Shown here: in pieces, positions 34,337-42,734 of the stretch | How the letters are laid out: each line of letters opens with the position of its first letter | Position numbering within the stretch: the stretch's first letter is position 1 | NCBI RefSeq assembly: GCF_001422725.1 | Contig: NZ_LMMA01000032.1 | Location: 330,040-394,039, forward strand | Length of the DNA: 64,000 nt | DNA from: Flavobacterium sp. Leaf82 | GTDB taxonomy: Bacteria; Bacteroidota; Bacteroidia; Flavobacteriales; Flavobacteriaceae | Reading direction: 5' to 3' | The notes under the pieces: model-generated | Database searches by the model: none | Told to the model about the DNA's origin: nothing | Seen by the model: only the letters and a program-made list of their open reading frames with translations | Translations under genes and position numbers: made by a program

Positions 34337-34891
34337 ATGAAAAGATCTGATAAACAATGTCTTAATTGTGGGAAAGAATTCCTGCCTAAAACCGTGACTT
34401 CTGTTTACTGCTCGCATGTATGCAGTAAAAAAGCATACAAACAGAAGATGATACGGCTTAAAAAGGAAGTGGGGATCAAAGCGCTGGTAGATAAAATACC
34501 CCAGAACAGGGCATTTATTTCTGTTGCGGAAGCTGGCATGCTTTTTGGCATTCCCAATAAGTCCCTTTACCGGCTTGTCGGTCAGGGAAAAATTCCTTCA
34601 GTTAATCTGGGGACTCGCCTTATAAGAATAGACCGCAGAGTTATGGAAGAGATGTTCGGCCCTGCAAGCATCCTGCAGCAGGCTGAAAGCCCACCGAAGA
34701 AAAAATTATACAGTCTTGAAAAAGAGGACTGCTATTGCATCGGTGAAATAGCCCAGAGATTTCAGATATCTGAAGGTTCTGTCTACAGCCACATCAGGAA
34801 ATATTCAATCCCGACCAGACAGATTGGAAAGCATGTATATGCCCCAAAAAGCGAAATTGACAACTTGTATAACGGAAATGATTTTATATGA
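34337..34891 (+). CDS. Zinc-ribbon and tandem-HTH DNA-binding protein
   Basis: 184 residues. An N-terminal zinc ribbon (CLNCGKEFLPKTVTSVYCSH then CSKKAY) is followed by two excisionase/MerR-type winged HTH segments: FISVAEAGMLFGIPNKSLYRLVGQGKIPSVNLGTRLIRID at about 55-95 and CYCIGEIAQRFQISEGSVYSHIRKYSIPTRQIGKHVYAPKSEID at about 132-178. Its last four bases (ATGA) overlap the integrase start, so the two are translationally coupled. It may direct integration or excision, or regulate the module. That is inference from position and domains. Confidence 0.75.
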   Translation: MKRSDKQCLNCGKEFLPKTVTSVYCSHVCSKKAYKQKMIRLKKEVGIKALVDKIPQNRAFISVAEAGMLFGIPNKSLYRLVGQGKIPSVNLGTRLIRIDRRVMEEMFGPASILQQAESPPKKKLYSLEKEDCYCIGEIAQRFQISEGSVYSHIRKYSIPTRQIGKHVYAPKSEIDNLYNGNDFI

Positions 34892-36138
34892 AGCAATTAG
34901 CAAAAACCAAGGTGACTGTGCGTCTTCGAAAGGCAGAAGACCGAAAGGAATGGTATGTTTACATAGAAAGCTATCCTGTAGAGGTTTCCGGAAAGAAAAC
35001 GCCCCAGAGAATCCGTGAATATTTAAACAGATCCGTAACCACAGTGGAGTGGGACAAGAAAAGAACTGCCCGCACAGATTCAGAGGGTATAAAATCCTAC
35101 AAACCCAGACGCAGCGATAACGGAATAATAATCTGCAGTAGCGAAAGCGACCGTGAGATAATGCTCTATGCGGATGCAGTGCGTAATATCCGGCAGAAAG
35201 AATACGATAAAACAGATCTGTACAGTGATGCTGAGAACCTATTGGCTGAACAGAAAGAAAAAGCAAAAGAGGATTTTATTAAATACATCGCTGCGGTGGC
35301 GGCTAAAAGGCACGCCCGAAGTTCAAAATCCATTCAGATCACTTGGCAGCGGAGCAGAGAATTTTTAAAAAGTTATTCCAAGGGCAGCCTTATGTTTTCA
35401 CAGATTGACAGCAGAATGGCGGAAGATTTTAAACTGTTTTTATTATCAGCTCCGCGCGGAGGAGGTAAGAAGGGAATTATTTCCTGCAACACTGCGGCAA
35501 CCTATTTCTCCATATTTAAAGCAGCTTTGAAACAGGCCTTTATCGACGGATATTTAAGCGTTGATTTATCTTCAAAAATTAAGGGCATCCCGGAGCAGGA
35601 ATCAAGACGCGAATATTTGACTATTGAAGAATTAAATGCATTGGCCGAAACGCCCTGCGAAAAAGACGTCCTTAAAAGAGCCGCGCTTTTCTCAGCCCTT
35701 ACAGGTCTGAGGCATTCCGACATTCAGAATCTCCGATGGAAAGAGATTAGTCTGGAAGACGGCAGGGCCAAACTGCATTTTACGCAGAAAAAGACAAAGG
35801 GTGTCGAATACATGCCTATTTCTGAGCAGGCTTTAGATCTCAGCGGAGAACCTAGGCTTCCAGGACAGCTTGTTTTCGAGGATCTGCCGGACCCGTCGTG
35901 GATTTCACGACCTCTGAAAAAATGGGTTGAATCGGCAGGGATTAAAAAAAATATTACCTTCCACTGCTTCCGCCATACATTTGCAACACTGCAGCTGTCG
36001 AGCGGGACAGACATTTATACGGTCAGCAAAATGCTGGGGCATACCAATGTAAAAACTACTGAAATCTACGCCAAAGTAATAGATGAGAAGAAAAACAGAG
36101 CTTCGCAGGCAATACAATTGGAATCTTTAAAGAAATAA
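34888..36138 (+). CDS. Tyrosine-type site-specific integrase
   Basis: 416 residues. An N-terminal arm-binding domain (KTKVTVRLRKAEDRKEWYVYIESYP), a core-binding SAM-like domain at about 125-225, and the catalytic domain. The catalytic Arg is in ALTGLRHSDIQNLRW at about 270. HCFRHTFATLQLSSG holds the His-x-x-Arg, LGHTNVKTTEIYAKV holds the second His and the nucleophile tyrosine. All are intact, so the enzyme should be active. It resembles integrases of conjugative elements of Bacteroidota. Its start overlaps the HTH gene. Confidence 0.92.
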   Translation: MKQLAKTKVTVRLRKAEDRKEWYVYIESYPVEVSGKKTPQRIREYLNRSVTTVEWDKKRTARTDSEGIKSYKPRRSDNGIIICSSESDREIMLYADAVRNIRQKEYDKTDLYSDAENLLAEQKEKAKEDFIKYIAAVAAKRHARSSKSIQITWQRSREFLKSYSKGSLMFSQIDSRMAEDFKLFLLSAPRGGGKKGIISCNTAATYFSIFKAALKQAFIDGYLSVDLSSKIKGIPEQESRREYLTIEELNALAETPCEKDVLKRAALFSALTGLRHSDIQNLRWKEISLEDGRAKLHFTQKKTKGVEYMPISEQALDLSGEPRLPGQLVFEDLPDPSWISRPLKKWVESAGIKKNITFHCFRHTFATLQLSSGTDIYTVSKMLGHTNVKTTEIYAKVIDEKKNRASQAIQLESLKK

Positions 36139-36143
36139 GCGCA

Positions 36144-36893
36144 ATGAAAATTAAATACTTTGAATATATCACAGTTTACCTGTCTGTTTTTTTAGTCTGC
36201 GTCTTTGTCGGTGTAATCGGAAGACTGGTGCTGCTGGAAAAAGGTGCGGATGAATATACGGCCGGTGTTTTTTTCTGGATCAGCACTGGATTTGGAGTTT
36301 TAATGTTTGCAATTCTAAGTTTATTTCTAAACGATTTGGCTGAGAGATTGGTGAATCGTTTTTTGAAGGCAAAAAAAAATGAATCGCCTGAAAGCCGCAT
36401 TCCAGTTGAAAACCTTGAAAAAATAGAAGAGGAGCCACAGGATGCTTTAATTAAGCCCGAAATGCCTGAAAATAAAAATGCTGTCATTGATATTCAGCAG
36501 TTAAGGGAGCAGCAGCAAAATGCAATTAAAAATCAAAAACAGGCCAGGATTGATACTGCCCTCCGTTATGCGCAGCAGGAGTTTGCGCTGTACGTGTCGG
36601 ATGATGATCTGGAACAATTGGGCAGCAATATAATCATATATGCTGAAGTCCTAAATTTTGAAAAGATTAAACCGATCAAAGTAAAAGATCTGTCCAATCT
36701 GGATCTGTATCATTTTGGCTGGAATATCTGGAATTGCTTTAAAGCCAGCAGACAGGACAGAGCCGCACAATTTTTAAAGCTGACTTTTGCTGATGCTTTA
36801 AAAGATGTTGAAGAGAAAAGCATTAAAACGCATCTCAAAGATGATGAACATAAAGGTCTTATAAAGATAATAGATGATTTTACAGATTTTTAA
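36144..36893 (+). CDS. Membrane protein of the integrative element, unknown function
   Basis: 249 residues starting 5 bases after the integrase stop. Two hydrophobic helices at about 10-28 and 46-66, then a charged linker (KKNESPESRIPVENLEKIEEEPQDA), a Gln-rich segment (IQQLREQQQNAIKNQKQAR) and a C-terminal domain of about 100 residues with YVSDDDLEQLGSNIIIYAEVLNFEKIKPIKVKDLSNLDLYHFGWNIW. No family is recognised. Adjacency and matching codon use suggest it belongs to the element. Confidence 0.65.
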   Translation: MKIKYFEYITVYLSVFLVCVFVGVIGRLVLLEKGADEYTAGVFFWISTGFGVLMFAILSLFLNDLAERLVNRFLKAKKNESPESRIPVENLEKIEEEPQDALIKPEMPENKNAVIDIQQLREQQQNAIKNQKQARIDTALRYAQQEFALYVSDDDLEQLGSNIIIYAEVLNFEKIKPIKVKDLSNLDLYHFGWNIWNCFKASRQDRAAQFLKLTFADALKDVEEKSIKTHLKDDEHKGLIKIIDDFTDF

Positions 36894-37000
36894 ATGCCAA
36901 TAGGTATAAAGCACTGTGTTTTTCAAGTATTTTTGCTGTGAAGAAGGACACAGCAGAAACACTTTTTTCATTTGCATCATAACTGTTAAAAACGATAGCT

Positions 37001-37342
37001 ATGGATACAAATGAAATCTCTTTTGAAAACCTGCCCAAAGCAGTAGCACACTTAGTGAAAGAAATTGCCGAGATTAAACTTCTGATTCAGAATGTACAGG
37101 TGTATGAATCGAAAGAAAAAAGTATTCCTATTGGTATTGAACAAGCAAGCCGGCTAATAGGCAAAGCAAAGCCTACAATTTACGCTCTTGTAAGGCAGAG
37201 AAAAATTCCGTGCTATAAATATGGTAAAAAGCTGTATTTTTTTGAAGAAGAACTTTTAGAATGGATTTCTAAAGGGAAAAAGAAAACAATACAGGAAATT
37301 GAATCAGAAGTATTGAAGTATAATGATAATCAAAAAAAATAG
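37001..37342 (+). CDS. Excisionase-like helix-turn-helix protein
   Basis: 113 residues. A short helical N terminus (VAHLVKEIAEIKLLIQNVQVYESKEKS) precedes a MerR/excisionase-type HTH: IPIGIEQASRLIGKAKPTIYALVRQRKIPCYKYGKKLYFFEEELLEWISKGKKK at about 46-100. Proteins of this shape act as recombination directionality factors or element regulators. It is the last gene of the element. Confidence 0.8.
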   Translation: MDTNEISFENLPKAVAHLVKEIAEIKLLIQNVQVYESKEKSIPIGIEQASRLIGKAKPTIYALVRQRKIPCYKYGKKLYFFEEELLEWISKGKKKTIQEIESEVLKYNDNQKK

Positions 37343-37440
37343 GGGGAATAACAGACCGCAAAAATACTTATGTCACTCTGGTAGATCATCAAAAAGCATT
37401 TAATACAAAGCGATATGTTATCTGTAAATGAATTTGAACA

Positions 37441-37476
37441 AAAAAATCCTGAAAAATCTAAATTTTTCAGGATTTT
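37441..37476. terminator. Terminator between the element and hemA
   Basis: AAAATCCTGAAAAAT and ATTTTTCAGGATTTT form a stem with a 4-base loop. It can end transcripts from either side. The rest of 37343-37688 holds no clear gene; a short open stretch at 37330-37431 (ending KRYVICK) has no start and is not called. Confidence 0.75.
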
Positions 37477-37688
37477 ACTTTTTATAGTGATCTCTACTGT
37501 ACAAATTTCTATAAATTTTTACGGAAGATTTGAAAAGATTGGCTATTACTAATTTGGTTTGGATGTCCTGTTGGGATTGAACTTTTATACATCAATAGTT
37601 ATTTACAGCAAGTTTCAGGATCAAATTTGCTAACTTATTTGGGTATTTCTAATACAGATCGAAAATTGTTTGCAAAACCTAATAACGT

Positions 37689-38993
37689 CTATGAAAGATT
37701 GATCTTATATGTTTTTTCAATTTGAGAAGAAGCGTGTTTTGGCGCGAGCTGTCCAATTTGAAATACTTTTTCAATAAAGTCAATACTTTCATCCACGCAA
37801 GTATTTTCATTTTTCAAGTGGCTTGCAAAGTGGTTTGTTATTTTTTGAATGATCCTGGCGCTGATTAAATCAACCTGAGCGACATCAAAATTGCTTGTTT
37901 TCTTTCTCTGAATAGCCAATTCGCTTGCCGCAATATCATTTAGTTTAGCTTTTAACGCATGGATAGTTGGCGCATATTTTCGAGTATTCATCCATGTATT
38001 GAATTCTAATTTCATATCCTCAATAATAGCTTCTGCAGCAGGAATATGTTGTTTTCTTCTCTCAAGCGTATCATCTGTAACCTGAGACAAATAATCGAGA
38101 TGTATTAAAGTTATTCCTGGAATTTGCGCTACATCTGGATTTACATTTCGTGGAATGGATAAGTCCAAAATCAGTAATGGTTTCTTTCTGTTAAGTAGTG
38201 CTTTGTCTATAGTTGGATTTTGTGCACCTGTTGCAACTATGAGCACATCTGTCTGTTTTATTTCTTCTTGTAAGTTTAGAAAATCCTTTACAATAACGTT
38301 TAGTTTACCAGCTAATTCGATGGCCTTGTTCTTTGTTCTGTTTATAAGGGTGATATGGGTATTCTTTGTATGTTTTACTAAATTTTCACACGTATTTCTG
38401 CCAATTTTCCCTGTTCCGAATAGTAAGATATTTTTATTTCTAATATCTTCTACATTTCTGATAATATATTGAACAGCTGCAAATGAAGCAGATGTGGCAC
38501 CGGATGAAATTTCAGTATCTGTTTTGACTTTTTTGCTAGCCTGTATAACCCCGTTTATTAAACGATCCAGGAATGTATTGATTAAGTCCTCGCGTTTGCT
38601 ATTATTAAAAGCGATTTTAATTTGACTAATGATTTCAAAATCACCTAAAATCTGGCTATCCAACCCTGTTCCAACTCGAAACATATGGTTCACAGCTTCC
38701 TGATTCTTGTATATATAAGCAACTTGCTGAAATTCTTCTACGGAGCCCTTGCTGTTCTCACAAAGTAATTTGATTAATTCATATGGATGATTGGCAAAAC
38801 CATATATTTCGGTTCTATTACAAGTAGAAGTGACAATTAATGATTCGATCCCTTCTGCCTTTGCCTGCAGCAAAAGATCAGATTGTGCTTTAGTATCCAA
38901 ACTAAACTTCCCTCTAATTGCTGCATCTGCTTTTTTATAACTTAAGCCTAAAGCATAAAAGGTGGTATTTTTGGACATGTTATATTTTTCCAT
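37689..38993 (-). CDS. hemA: Glutamyl-tRNA reductase
   Basis: 434 residues. Reduces glutamyl-tRNA to glutamate-1-semialdehyde, the first committed step of haem synthesis by the C5 route. TSTCNRTEIYG at about 56-66 contains the catalytic Cys, GLDSQILGDFEIISQIK follows, and the NADPH domain has LLFGTGKIGRNTCENL at about 185-200. DLSIPRNVNP and the C-terminal helix complete it. A second in-frame Met at 38978 is an alternative start. The hemC and later genes that often follow hemA in flavobacteria are absent downstream, where the integrative element lies instead. Confidence 0.95.
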   Translation of the reverse strand: MEKYNMSKNTTFYALGLSYKKADAAIRGKFSLDTKAQSDLLLQAKAEGIESLIVTSTCNRTEIYGFANHPYELIKLLCENSKGSVEEFQQVAYIYKNQEAVNHMFRVGTGLDSQILGDFEIISQIKIAFNNSKREDLINTFLDRLINGVIQASKKVKTDTEISSGATSASFAAVQYIIRNVEDIRNKNILLFGTGKIGRNTCENLVKHTKNTHITLINRTKNKAIELAGKLNVIVKDFLNLQEEIKQTDVLIVATGAQNPTIDKALLNRKKPLLILDLSIPRNVNPDVAQIPGITLIHLDYLSQVTDDTLERRKQHIPAAEAIIEDMKLEFNTWMNTRKYAPTIHALKAKLNDIAASELAIQRKKTSNFDVAQVDLISARIIQKITNHFASHLKNENTCVDESIDFIEKVFQIGQLAPKHASSQIEKTYKINLS

Positions 38994-39123
38994 ATTATGC
39001 TCTTTTTAAAGTTCAAAAAAATATTAGTAGGTTATTGTAAAACACGATGAAACTTCCTTTAATGCTAAAGAATAATGGATTCACACATAATTGCATTATA
39101 AGTTGCCGGCAGGATTTAAATAT

Positions 39124-39154
39124 AAAACGCTACCTGAAAAACAGGTAGCGTTTA
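39124..39154 (-). terminator. Terminator after the globin-like gene
   Basis: AAACGCTACCTG and CAGGTAGCGTTT pair around AAAAA, 8 bases past the stop of the 39162 gene, upstream of the hemA start. Confidence 0.8.
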
Positions 39155-39161
39155 AGAGAAA

Positions 39162-39758
39162 TTATTTTTGAACTATTGGAGTTCTAAGTGATTCTAAGAC
39201 CGCAACAATATCTGTATAAAGCTCTGTATTTGAAGCCACACCATTTGCATTTGCAGCTGCTCCTACATATCCTTCAAATTTTGTATAATCTGCAGTACTT
39301 GATTTTGTCCCCATACGAGGATTTTTCGCAGGATCGTGCGCAGCTACCATATTCAAACCAGAATAGGTATTTACGGCATTTGTACCACCAGTGTTAAACG
39401 AAAAGAAATCAGTCAGATTGTCTGATAGTTTAGCAATATTTGTAGACTGGGTAGTTCCTGTTTCGGCTAATACCGGGGCAAAATGCGCTTGTAGATTCCC
39501 CGCTGCATTCGACTGAACATCGGCAACAATTAATCCTATAGTTGAATTTACCACCTTGCGGAAACTCAAACGCCCCTGCTCGATCATTTGGCCAGCGTTA
39601 TCTGGATCTGAAACCATTTTAGTTCCGCCTAATCTTTCGTAAATAGATGCCTTTACAGGAGGAGTTACCTGGGCGTCATCATCATTACTACTGCACGAAG
39701 CCAGGGTTGCAGAAGCTGCGAGTAATACACTAAGTGTAATTTTGGAATAAATTTTCAT
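39162..39758 (-). CDS. Truncated-haemoglobin-like lipoprotein
   Basis: 198 residues. The signal segment ends ATLASCSS, a lipobox cysteine at about 22. After an acidic linker, KASIYERLGGTKMV matches the start of group 1 truncated globins (YxRLGG), AHFAPVLAE and LTDFFSFNTGG resemble helices E-F, and YSGLNMVAAHD resembles the YTGxxMxxAH segment that carries the proximal haem histidine. The match is by eye and the globin core looks divergent with a Gly/Ala-rich insertion. If correct, it is a haem protein on the outer face of a membrane. Confidence 0.55.
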   Translation of the reverse strand: MKIYSKITLSVLLAASATLASCSSNDDDAQVTPPVKASIYERLGGTKMVSDPDNAGQMIEQGRLSFRKVVNSTIGLIVADVQSNAAGNLQAHFAPVLAETGTTQSTNIAKLSDNLTDFFSFNTGGTNAVNTYSGLNMVAAHDPAKNPRMGTKSSTADYTKFEGYVGAAANANGVASNTELYTDIVAVLESLRTPIVQK

Positions 39759-39775
39759 AATAAAAATATTAAAGG

Positions 39776-40210
39776 TTAATTAAAAAAACGGTTTAGTTTT
39801 TGAGACAATCTGTAGCTCAAACTATTTTGATTCACTGGACAAACTTCTTTGCCAGCCAAATTTTCCGGTAAAATATAACGCTGAGCATCATAATGTCCTA
39901 TGGCTATCAACTGATCAAATACTTTTTTAGAATTCGTGATCTTGTTGTTATGGAAGTAAACAACCACATTTCTTTTTACGATTATAGAATCAGAGGTTAA
40001 TCCTTTGATAGATCTCAAATCTGAACATATTTGTTTGGCTTGTACCGAATCTATGTTTGTTTTAAAATCAATTCGGCTTACCTGCAGATTTGGGCTTTCA
40101 TAAACAGCAGGCTTAGCGGTAATAATGTGGAATAGAAAAATGGCAAAAAATAGTACCAAAATGATCAATCCCGTCCAAAGGCCTTTTTTAATAAATTTGT
40201 TAATTTTCAT
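39776..40210 (-). CDS. Membrane-anchored protein with a metal-binding-like ferredoxin fold
   Basis: 144 residues: one N-terminal membrane anchor (about 11-32) and an exported domain with SRIDFKTNIDSVQAKQICSDLRSIKGLTSDSIIVKRNVVVYFHNN followed by a helix and a final strand. The strand-helix-strand order resembles heavy-metal-associated domains, but the usual CxxC is missing. It has Cys in QICSDL and KEVCPVN only. The role is unknown. It lies 17 bases after the globin-like gene in coordinate order and is probably cotranscribed with it. Confidence 0.5.
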   Translation of the reverse strand: MKINKFIKKGLWTGLIILVLFFAIFLFHIITAKPAVYESPNLQVSRIDFKTNIDSVQAKQICSDLRSIKGLTSDSIIVKRNVVVYFHNNKITNSKKVFDQLIAIGHYDAQRYILPENLAGKEVCPVNQNSLSYRLSQKLNRFFN

Positions 40211-40343
40211 AAAGCTGATTTTTAAAATGATTTTAGGTTTTCTAGATCATATACGAACCCTTTTTTGGCTTGGTTTTATTTAAATTGATAAAATAGTAGT
40301 TTAGATTTATTGTAAATAACAACACACTGAATTACAGGGTTTT

Positions 40344-41183
40344 TTAGAAAACTCTTGCCAAATTAAACCCAAAGAAAATATCTCCCTTAGTCCAGTCTCC
40401 CGTAGTTCTTCCAAGATATCCGGCTTCATCAATGGCTTGAGAACTGGTAAAATGCATTTGAAAAACGTGTCCGCCGGTTTCCAGGTCAAAACCAATGGAT
40501 AATGGATTTTTATAAATAGAATTTGACGCCCTGTTTAAGTGTGCCGCATAATCCATATTCAATGACCAGCGTTTTGCAAACTTATATCTACCGCCAAAGC
40601 CAATGGCATATTGTGAATTGCTCTGTTCGGGGTCGAGCACAAAATTTTCATGGAAAAATGATGGAACTATTTCTAAAGATAATTTTTCAGAGAATTTTCT
40701 GGAAATTAAAAGCTGGGCTACATAGGTGAGCCTATTTTTAAATTCAAGTTTAGGATATAGACTTTCCTTTAGCGTGTTGTTGATAGACAAACTATTAAAC
40801 CCTGCAATAGTCACCGGAAATCCGTCTTTTATTTGCGGCAATAACATATATTTTGTTGCAAAGTCATAAGCAAATTCACTTCTGGCGGCACTTATATTAA
40901 TCCCCGGGGTCAATCCGTATATAAATTTTATTTGTGTGTTGGCGTTATCCAGTCCATAGAATCCCTCAAAGCCGTCTTTTATAGAACCAAACCGGTGTGC
41001 TACAACAAAATACAAATCTCCTTTTGCCGCCAGTTTGGTCGATTCGAGATTGACAATCTTCAGGGCTTTAAATGCAGATGCCACCTTTTCTTTTGTGATT
41101 GGCGCTTCAACTCCGGATAATAGGTCATCTTGCGAATAGGTTAGTAATGGAAATAAAAACAATAATAGAATGAGCTTTTTCAT
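40344..41183 (-). CDS. DUF5777-family beta-barrel protein
   Basis: 279 residues with a signal peptide (MKKLILLLFLFPLLTYSQ). LLSGVEAPITKEKVASAFKALKIVNLESTKLAAKGDLYFVVAHRFGS is the DUF5777 opening. The remainder has alternating aromatic strands (FIYGLTPGINISAARSEFAYDFATKYML, LTYVAQLLISRKFSEKLSLEIVPSFFHENF) typical of an outer-membrane barrel, ending in a Phe-terminal strand (KGDIFFGFNLARVF). Function is unassigned. In related genomes I recall it beside cytochrome and YceI genes, as here. Confidence 0.75.
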   Translation of the reverse strand: MKKLILLLFLFPLLTYSQDDLLSGVEAPITKEKVASAFKALKIVNLESTKLAAKGDLYFVVAHRFGSIKDGFEGFYGLDNANTQIKFIYGLTPGINISAARSEFAYDFATKYMLLPQIKDGFPVTIAGFNSLSINNTLKESLYPKLEFKNRLTYVAQLLISRKFSEKLSLEIVPSFFHENFVLDPEQSNSQYAIGFGGRYKFAKRWSLNMDYAAHLNRASNSIYKNPLSIGFDLETGGHVFQMHFTSSQAIDEAGYLGRTTGDWTKGDIFFGFNLARVF

Positions 41184-41200
41184 GTGGTTAATTTTAATTG

Positions 41201-41599
41201 TTATTTGTTTTGGTGTACAAGGGAGGATTGATCTATTTTAAATTCTTGTAAGAGCTCATCATATCCTAAAAACCGTCCTTTAATTTTTAGCATTCTGCCA
41301 ATTGCAATGTCTTTGGGCAAACTGTCTTTGAAGGTTGCAAATATCTTTTCGTCAATAACGATTCCCTTACTCGCGGGTTCAACAGCTGTTACAATTGCAG
41401 TTACTTCAATTGTTTTGTCCTGGTATTTGACAGTAGCAAGGCTGTCATTGAAAGTAAATTCTTTTTCGAGTCCTTTAACCGTTACAGTATAATCTGCAGT
41501 TTCTGATTCGATATTCCTATGACCTTTGTAACTGTAGAGGTAAATTGAGATCCCGGTTATCAGGAAGAGGGGAATAATAATAAGTATTTTTTTTCTCAT
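41201..41599 (-). CDS. Membrane-anchored OB-fold (tRNA_anti-like) protein
   Basis: 132 residues with an N-terminal membrane anchor (KKILIIIPLFLITGISIYLYSY) and an exported OB-fold domain. It has TVKGLEKEFTFNDSLATVKYQDKTIEVTAIVTAVEPASKGIVIDEKIFATFKD and GRMLKIKGRFLGYDELLQEFKIDQSS, which follow the tRNA_anti-like pattern. Despite the name, an exported domain will not bind tRNA. It is the first gene of the minus-strand group that includes DUF5777. Confidence 0.65.
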   Translation of the reverse strand: MRKKILIIIPLFLITGISIYLYSYKGHRNIESETADYTVTVKGLEKEFTFNDSLATVKYQDKTIEVTAIVTAVEPASKGIVIDEKIFATFKDSLPKDIAIGRMLKIKGRFLGYDELLQEFKIDQSSLVHQNK

Positions 41600-41765
41600 G
41601 GCTGGTTTTTAGTATTTGGATTATCTACGTTAAAAAATACCTATTGGATTTAAATGATCAAATATGACTGCTGCTAAATCTGTATCATCCATTTCACCGT
41701 ATATGATTTGAAAATGCTTTAAATATTAAAATCATTTAGCCTTTCTAAAACTAAAAACCAATCCC

Positions 41766-42134
41766 ATGAATTTAAAAACTCGTTTGCTTATTCCATCATT
41801 TGCTTTACTACTGGTAAGTTGTACAGATGATAATCCCAGTACTTTAATTGACACTCCACCAATTACCGGCGTTGCCACATACAATCAGAATGTGAAATCC
41901 ATCATTGATAATAATTGTGTTGTCTGCCATGCAGCTGTTCCCAAAAATGGGGCACCTATGTCCCTGGTTACTTATGATCAGGTTAAAAATGCGGTCTTAA
42001 ATCGCGGGCTGCTCAACCGGATTTCTTTAGAAAATGGAAATAGTTCATTAATGCCACAGGGAGGGCCAAGATTGCCTCAAACCACAATTGATGTTATTAA
42101 AAAATGGGAACAAGATGGATTATTAGAGCAATAA
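41766..42134 (+). CDS. Cytochrome c lipoprotein, mono-haem
   Basis: 122 residues. The lipobox is in LLLVSCTDD with the Cys at about 19. The haem-attachment site CVVCH lies at about 57-61 and a probable Met ligand is in SSLMPQGGPRLPQ. It is a small electron carrier tethered to a membrane in the periplasm. It is the first gene of the plus-strand YceI group and is divergent from the OB-fold gene by 166 bases. Confidence 0.75.
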   Translation: MNLKTRLLIPSFALLLVSCTDDNPSTLIDTPPITGVATYNQNVKSIIDNNCVVCHAAVPKNGAPMSLVTYDQVKNAVLNRGLLNRISLENGNSSLMPQGGPRLPQTTIDVIKKWEQDGLLEQ

Positions 42135-42149
42135 TCCATAGTAAAAAAC

Positions 42150-42689
42150 ATGAAAAAAATCATAATAATGCCAATGATATTGGCCTCGTTCCTTGTTTTT
42201 TCGCAGGAAAAAATCTTAACTAAATCATCAACAATCACTTTTGAAGCTTCGGTCCCGTCTTTTCAGCCGGTTTTAGGAACCAATACCAATGTAACTTTTG
42301 TTTTAAATCCGGCAACAGGTGAAATTGCATCCTTAGCCCTGATAAAAGGATTTCAGTTTGAAATGCCTTTGATGGAAGAACATTTCAATGAAAATTACAT
42401 GGAGACCGATAAATATCCAAAAGCTATTTTTAGGGGAAAAATAGAAAAGTTTGATTCGAATAATTTAACTGAAGATTATAAAGATTACCTAATAAAAGGA
42501 AACTTAGAACTTCATGGGAAATCAAGAGATATAAATGCGAGCGCAAAGATCACCAGGACAGGTTCCAGAATTACCATCATTTCAGATTTTGCTGTTAATG
42601 CCAGTGATTTTGGCATTCCAATTCCATCGCTTATCAAGTATAAACTTGATGATAGAGTAAAGGTTCAAATTATTGCTGTTTTAAAATAA
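42150..42689 (+). CDS. YceI family protein (first of two)
   Basis: 179 residues with a signal peptide (MKKIIIMPMILASFLVFSQ) and a YceI lipocalin-like barrel: TITFEASVPSFQPVLGTNTNVTFVLNPATGEIASLALIKGFQFEMPLMEEHFNENYMETDKYPKAIF and the late RVKVQIIAVLK. YceI proteins bind polyisoprenoids or similar lipids in the periplasm. It is 15 bases after the cytochrome gene. It is about two-thirds identical by eye to its neighbour. Confidence 0.85.
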   Translation: MKKIIIMPMILASFLVFSQEKILTKSSTITFEASVPSFQPVLGTNTNVTFVLNPATGEIASLALIKGFQFEMPLMEEHFNENYMETDKYPKAIFRGKIEKFDSNNLTEDYKDYLIKGNLELHGKSRDINASAKITRTGSRITIISDFAVNASDFGIPIPSLIKYKLDDRVKVQIIAVLK

Positions 42690-42734
42690 GCAAAAAATTG
42701 ATTTTTAAACTAACATAATAATATAAAGAAAACC

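Larger units (their letters stand above)
34263..37342 (+). mobile_element. Small integrative element (integrase module)
   Basis: Four plus-strand genes between dnaK and hemA: a zinc-ribbon/HTH protein, a tyrosine integrase, a two-helix membrane protein and an excisionase-like HTH protein. Codon use is richer in G and C than in dnaK or hemA. I found no conjugation, phage or cargo genes and no clear direct repeats as attachment sites, so the limits given are those of the gene block and its leader. It is either a minimal element or the remnant of a larger one. Confidence 0.6.

Noticed and set aside
37330..37431. Open stretch ending KRYVICK after the excisionase-like gene
   Set aside because: It looks protein-like (NTYVTLVDHQKAF) but has no start and is too short to judge. 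It may be a remnant at the element edge.
34133..37700. Attachment-site direct repeats flanking the integrase module
   Set aside because: I compared both sides by eye and found no convincing repeat longer than about 10 bases.
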